64,000 nt of DNA, from positions 22,209,817 to 22,273,816 of the forward strand of contig OZ026835.1 of NCBI GenBank assembly GCA_964023205.1, in the 5' to 3' direction. Below, in pieces: positions 57,862 through 64,000 of the stretch; position 1 is the first letter of the stretch; every line of letters starts with the position of its first letter. This stretch comes from Lutraria lutraria (lineage: Eukaryota > Mollusca > Bivalvia > Venerida > Mactridae). Made by a program: the position numbers and the translations under genes. Below the pieces are notes generated by a model that was not told where the DNA came from, searched no databases, and worked only from the letters and a program-made list of their open reading frames with translations.

Positions 57862-60786
57862 TTGCAGCAATGCTGTTAGTGCAGCTTTATGTACAAGTGA
57901 AAAATACATTGTACAGTTAAATTGAATCTTTCAGTAAATAACACCTTGCATTATACATTGTACATCTCTTTTTCAATCAAGTTATTGTAGTACTGGTTAA
58001 GATGCATTCTTTCTCATGATAAAACGCTATTTGTGTTATTCTCATTTGTATTGATGTACACTTAGTATTTAAGAAAGTACCGGTACTATAGAATTGATTA
58101 AACTCATTTTTGATGCAAAAACGTCACACTATTATAATAATGTTGCATGTGCAAACATTTTGTAGATAATAATTCAACTTTTTTTGTAGTAAATTCCACT
58201 ATTATTTGATAAAAAGCAAATACATTTATTATATGTGCTTTTGATTAGAGATTGCCTTAGCTATAAGCTTGGCTGCATGTGTTGTTGAATTAGAAGCATG
58301 CTTGTTTGTTTTAATGCTAGTACTTGATTTGTCATTAGCAGGGGGTTTCTTTATGTTTTAGGGAAGGCTCCCTAGTTCTGAATATGGGGATAAAATAGCA
58401 GGTTTAGGCCTCTTTTGGGGAAAAGTTCTCCCTGAAACAAATTTGGGTATTGAAATTTCAAGGAGTAAATTGGAAATTTGGGGAAAATTGCATGATATTT
58501 AAAAGAAATTTTCAGAGGGGAAGGCATCCTTTACAGGCTACAATTATGTAATAAAGAGACCCCTAATTAGTATCAATGTTTACTGCAATGTGGTTCTATT
58601 GTATTTTAGGTAAAATACAGTGTGTACATATTTCTGTACCCAGTCTGAATCTAGGTATGGATAGTTGCATCTCCATGGTGACCATTCACAAGATGTGGCC
58701 ATTTTTCCAACTTAATGGTTGATGATGATTAAAGAAATGAAGCTTTAGCTGCTTGCATAGGTTTATCATTAGCTGCATGTTCTGATTGATATAACTGAAA
58801 TAATTTGTGGTAAATAAAAGTTTTTCCAGTTTTTATTTACATTTTGAGAAAAATGCTGTAATGCTTAAAAAAGTTCCTTTTGTTTTCCAACCAGTAACTT
58901 CCGTTTCGGTCAATTTTTATTATATCAAATTTTTATAGATCTTCAAATGATCTGTATCATCTGATTAAAAAAATATTTGAAAAAGGTTCTGTCAACCTAT
59001 GGACCCTTAATTGTTTTGGGATATTTGCCACAACCATGTTGGTTTTGTCTGAACAAATAAGAACATGAACTTGACTGGTATTTCTCATTGACCAATTTGT
59101 CTGGATGTACTATATTTATAATCTTTGGCTCTCCACCCCTAATTCACATTTGTTTGGAAGTTGTCAGTTGCCTGCAGAATGCGTAGAAACTGGTTTTGTA
59201 TAAATTTGCAAGCTTCAGAATGTATATTTTGCTAATTTTAATAGCATAGAGCCCTGCATAAATCAAGCAAAGGATGGTCTATGAAAGTGAATACATTAGT
59301 CCAAAGTCATTTTTAATTAATTGTCAGCTTTAGCAGCATGCTTAAGATTATAATCACGGAAGACATGATTTACTGTATTTTGTTCACATGATCAATGCAC
59401 TGTTGATCTCCATATCACATAATTGATATACATGCAATGCTATGTTAAAAATGGCTTTATTTTATGAGAATATTTTTTGTAATCTTATTTTATGAAGAAA
59501 TGCTTTGCCTTGTCTACATGAGCTTATGTTGCTTGATATATGTAATTATATGTTTGCTAGGTTGTTTATAAAGTTACAGAATATTTGAATGGCAACTCTT
59601 GATTCATTAATGTTAATGTGGTTATTATATGTCTGTGTTTAGCCTTTAACCCACATTTTGTTAGTGTTAATCATTGTGTTCTTATATATTTCAGATTCAT
59701 AAAGTGAACTGCTATTCTAGACACCTGGTCCAATGGATTGGAATTTCATGAATTCTTCCTATATTTTTCTTTTGAACACTTTTTACTCCCATTCTAAACA
59801 ATTTCTTCTTGAATTCAAATTTTATATGTATAATCTCAGAACATGTCAAAATGCTTCTTTGTATATTTGTATAAGAATTGCAATTTTTGTGTGAAATATT
59901 ATTTTATTGCATGTATGTAAAGTTACCATTTTCGATTATTGAACTTTATAAATTATGATGGCATTTCATATGCTAAACATCAGAGCAACTCACACATTTT
60001 TGTTACTTTGTTTCTGGTAGTTTTTATGTAACATCAACTATCTGTATCACATGTATACATTATCTTAAGTACTTAGGTTTATAACTTTATATTGAATTTT
60101 TATTACATTGTAGATATTCTATGTTATAGTGAAAGACATTTTTGTGTGCAGTAAAAAACAACATATGTCATAAAAAATGAAAATTCATAATTTATAAAAT
60201 TTTGATTACTTCTTTTGCAATATTTTGTTATGGATTTATAATTCATTAGAACTCTGATGGCTTATTGAAAAATTGACAATGATATGTAACATGGTTTTAT
60301 CTCATACCACATGATATGTAACATGGTTTTATCTCATACCACAAACATTAACTTATTATTTTGTTATTTAGATTTTTTTGCAATTCTTATAAAAGGTACT
60401 TCTCAACACCGATACAAGTTGGTGCTTAACAAACTGTTACTAATGGGATCCTTAAAACAAAGGTCATTACTTCATATATATATTTATGGTATCATTAAAC
60501 TAGGATGTGCACAATTTTGTAATATTGTCTTGTGTCATATCATTTATTGTGTTGTGCAACTAATGAGGACCTTGATTCAAATCAAAGCATCGAATTATGT
60601 GTAACTTAGGAATTAACAAGAATTGCAGATATTTTCATGAAACTGATATGTTTGGATTCTGAATAAAAATCTTTGGAGTAAAAGAATTGAAATGTATTTC
60701 GTTAAAGAAGTTAATGTGATAATTTTGTATATATCTCTGTGTGATAGATTATAAGATACAAATGTACCATGGATTGTTAAAATGAA

Positions 60787-60957
60787 GTACAGTCAAACTT
60801 ATAAATGTTAGCAGCCAACTTCGAATAACTGCCACCCTGTGAATAAAGGTCATTCTTTTCAAAACTCATTGATTAATTAAAGCATAAAAGGATTGTCAAT
60901 AAAGTTTACAATTAGTCTTTCCTAGGGTGGCTTTTGTTCACAAGTTTGACTGTATTT
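60787..60957. mobile_element. Tc1/mariner-like MITE
   Basis: AGTACAGTCAAACTTATAAA and CACAAGTTTGACTGTATT are the inverted, TA-flanked ends; CCACCCTGTGAATAAAGGTC inside equals one unit of the 16131-16445 minisatellite. Confidence 0.8.
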
Positions 60958-62817
60958 TGTGTTATGTAATACTTTGAAGTGATAACTAAAAAAATAATCA
61001 GATTGGTTTAGAAGCAAGCAATTAAAGACACTTGATGTTGCTAGTTTAATGATAATAAGGAGTCTTGATTAAAATGTTTCTTCTTTAAAGGGATTGATAA
61101 AACAGCTACGCTATGTTTAAAAGAAAGTTAATTTTCATTTAACATTTATGAATTATCAATTCTCTTTGATCTGTTACAGATCAATTGTCATGTTAAAGAT
61201 TTTGAAGTGTGTATATCTGACAGTCCTATCATTAGCAGAATAATTGTTTGTACATGAGTAGAATTATACCGAGGACCTAAATTTTAGGGGTGACAATAGT
61301 CAGGATATATCAGAATTTTGGATTTGTCTGTGCTGAAAGAGCAAAATTAAAGTTATTTGATGAAAATATCTCTAGAAGTGGCAAAGTTATGGTAAATTTA
61401 ATCTACTCTGAAGGATTTTTCATTAATATTATTAACTGAGTTAAATATGGAAACAATGTGGTTGAAAGCCTCTTGTTTGGCAAAAATGGTCGGCCACATA
61501 TGATTTTCAGGATTTTTTATTTAGCTTTATTGACACCCCTGAAATTTAAAATTATGATTATTTGAAGTGACCTTTAAATTTTGATGAGCAACTAGAAATA
61601 GAAATGAAAGGGAGATAATTTGGAAATTGAAAACAAAATCAAACATTTTCCATGTTTAATCAGGCATATTTTTCCACTTTTTCATTGTTCATATTTTTTT
61701 GTGAAATCTAGCTGGACATGTTATGTGTAATATTGATTGAACAAGCAGATTTTTAACACCTGACTTAATAGTTGTTATGTTGTTAAATTGTATGTATAAG
61801 TAACAGTTATTTTTATGTAATTCTTGTTAGAAACGCTTGTTTAACAAGCTGGTAATATAGTTTTGTTGTAGCTTTAATAATTTGTTGGTGCTGGTCAATT
61901 GTTAATATATGCAAAGTGCTTTTTATGAACCTTTCATTAGTTCAATTTTATGTTTACTTCTGATTGCTGTAGAGCTACTGTATAAATTTGTACATGTATT
62001 AGATTTTAGTGGGAGTCCCAGTAGACTTAATGGTACACAATTATTGATTGATTGTTAGGTTACGGTGCATGTTGTTTTCTTGACGAATCAAAGTAATATC
62101 AAGTAATAAAACATAACTTTTGATACGAATAGGTTACATTCTATCTTAATCTAAATCTAGTGATCTTTTTTACCAAAAATGCTTTAAAGAAAAGTTAAAT
62201 TCTACTGAAGGGGATTTTTTATGAGTTGATGGGGGGAAATATACTTTTCAGACAAAGAAATGGGACCAAATTTTGGCCCTAAATCAGTAGCCAAAAAAAA
62301 CATAATGAATAAGAATGTTCATGATGTCAGTCACTAACATGATATATTTTTCAAAAGCTCTTCAAACAACTTATATTAGCATTTTATTCAGTATTATTTC
62401 TATGTAAAAAAGGCCTAATATTAGTATTGCTCGATTGAATTGCCACCATTTATGTATTCTGATTGTGATTGTATTATTTTATACATCTGACATTGTACTG
62501 ATATTTAATTGACAGTATTGTTATGTACTTGTATTTTGCTTTAATGCACTGATTTGTAGACCTACCTACCTACATAACAAGGACCCCTGAGAGTGAGAAT
62601 ATGATCGTTTTATAGGTAGTGCAATGTGTAGCATTTTTATTATTAGTTCATTGTTAGTTGTTGACTATTGTTTTACAGTATTTATATACATATTAAATAA
62701 GTTGTCCAACTTTTATAACGTGTGATACATTTTTGTCTCCTATTATAAATATACATTTATAGTTTGTACTGGATATCTATGCTATTGATGTTGTTTTTTA
62801 AGTTTTTTTTACTTCTG

Positions 62818-62823
62818 AATAAA
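62818..62823 (+). terminator. Candidate distal poly(A) signal
   Basis: AATAAA in TCTGAATAAAGTTTGTTTAT, followed by a T/GT-rich stretch. It is the best-looking signal downstream of GSKIP, but 5.7 kb from the stop. Confidence 0.4.
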
Positions 62824-62862
62824 GTTTGTTTATCTTATATAAGTTGTTTTCTTATTTATGCC

Positions 62863-63105
62863 CCAGCCATTTGGAATGGCAGAAGGGCATGAAATGTTAT
62901 TTTTGTCCGCCTGTTTTGGTGTCCGAGCAATAACTGACGAAATATTCCATGGATTGGTTTCATATTTTACATGAAGGTGTGTTGTAATAAAATGCAGATT
63001 ATGAGTGATTTCTCTAAAAACCCAAACATTTTCGCAGGAGTTATGACCCCTTTTGACTTAGCTCACAGCGGGGGCATTCGTGTTCTCCGGACACATTTCT
63101 AATAT
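62863..63105. repeat. Dispersed repeat with GCCCC...GGGGGC ends
   Basis: ATGCCCCAGCCATTTGGAAT on the left and AGCGGGGGCATTCGTGTTC on the right, with GGTGTCCGAGCAATAACT and GGAGTTATGACCCC inside. This pattern is familiar from molluscan dispersed repeats. Confidence 0.5.
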
Positions 63106-64000
63106 GTTCTCTGGGAAATGGAATTAGTTATATTAGTCTTTGTCTCTTTATACCTGTTTAGTATGTTACCTGGTAATAAGCCTAAAAAATTGTTTTTTTC
63201 TGGATACATGATCATTAAAAATGGCGTAGATGTGTTGGGGAAGTTTTGTTTTGCCTTTGAAAGTGTGTGGAAAGGTAAAAAGAGAAAGTGGATTTTCCAT
63301 GCCTCTCGCTAATAAAAGTCTAAGGTTGCAGGTAAAAATTAGGGTGTAGATTGGTTAACCAGAAACATTTAATTTTACGTCTTGTTGAATAAGTGGTGAA
63401 AATCAGGTTACTAAGTTCTATGTTTAGCAGGTGTGAGGATTGTAGCTATCAGTCATTTTTAGCATTGTTATATTGTCAGTTTTGCAACATAATTTGTCCC
63501 TGTAGTACCATAAAAACTTCAAGTATGGTGAATTTTCCGTAGCATTCAAACGGGCATTATATCAAACAGATTTCTTCCAGTCTTGTAAGAAAATGATCAT
63601 CAAGGTTAAATAACAGAAAACAAATTTGATTGTATGACTCATTTATAATGAATGTCAAATATACATGAATTAATCAAGTTTTCAATAACAAGATTATCTC
63701 AAACGGTGGAACTTGGTCACGACAAGGACTTATAGGTCACGATAAGTTAAAAAATGTGCTCGCACTTTTTGTGTACGCGTAGCGTATTATCACAGTGATG
63801 GTCATTTTCGGTTTATATAACTTCGCAAACATTACATAAATTAATACTGTGAACATACGTGGAAAGACAGGAATACAGGTAAATTGAATTTATCAAATCT
63901 ATAAGTACAATTTAGTTTGTTTTAATAATGTTTTACTATCCAGTTTCTTTTAAAATATTTCATTTCATTTACTCTCAATTTGGGTTTATTGTTGTCATAC
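63106..64000. other. Right edge, noncoding
   Basis: A 64-codon frame at 63118-63312 has no recognisable domain. CACGACAAGGACTTATAGGT near 63718 recalls the foldback ends at 28623 but has no partner here. Nothing else supported. Confidence 0.4.

Larger units (their letters stand above)
57110..62840 (+). other. Probable GSKIP 3' UTR and downstream DNA
   Basis: No coding exon seen. AATAAA occurs at 57147, 58814, 60662 and 62818. The first is only 38 bp after the stop. Transcript ends cannot be fixed from sequence, so the UTR may stop at any of these. Confidence 0.45.

Overview
The window is animal nuclear DNA: AT-rich, intron-rich and dense in dispersed repeats, with two recognisable protein-coding genes on opposite strands. 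The repeat types suggest a mollusc, most likely a bivalve: tRNA-headed SINEs ending in a GGCGTAAAAC(TC) plus AAAC tail, Tc1/mariner-like MITEs with ACAGTCAAACCTGTGA ends, and a dispersed family with GAGGGCCA and GCTCACCTGA motifs. That placement is inference from repeats and not a species call.

Region 1 to about 37 kb, minus strand: nine of the exons of a Golgi class I alpha-1,2-mannosidase (MAN1A1/MAN1A2 family, GH47). I joined them by homology and by phase-consistent GT/AG junctions. The gene starts at 36841 and leaves the window at the left edge, so about the last 150 residues, including catalytic Glu of RPE and the Ca-binding Thr of NTEAHP, are outside. The introns hold SINEs, MITEs and minisatellites; one SINE tail lies about 10 bp from a splice donor and one 176-bp foldback lies about 110 bp from another.

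Region 37 to 53.8 kb is intergenic. It has tRNA-derived sequences, a 970-bp tandem duplication, and a 7.7-kb DNA transposon (43749-51443) inserted in the second unit of that duplication. The transposon has CACTG...CAGTG ends, a 3-bp target duplication (ATT), a 2.6-kb array of 111-bp monomers with a 9-monomer (999-bp) higher-order period, and a second array of 66-bp monomers. It is itself interrupted by a 2825-bp element (48561-51385) with CAGGGATG...CATCCCTG ends and a 7-bp target duplication. The first unit of the duplication preserves the empty site. This nested structure is the most notable thing in the window.

Region 53.8 to 57.1 kb, plus strand: a two-exon GSKIP homologue (GSK3-beta interaction protein, DUF727), 122 residues from the preferred start. 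Just upstream are a nested inverted repeat, two short overlapping uORFs and an in-frame alternative ATG. Its intron carries a 440-bp tandem segmental duplication.

Region 57.1 to 64 kb: probable GSKIP 3' UTR and downstream DNA with several AATAAA signals and further repeats; no other coding exon was recognised.

Functionally the two genes are unrelated: one trims N-glycans in the Golgi, the other is a cytosolic GSK3 regulator. They are transcribed divergently with about 17 kb between the start codons.
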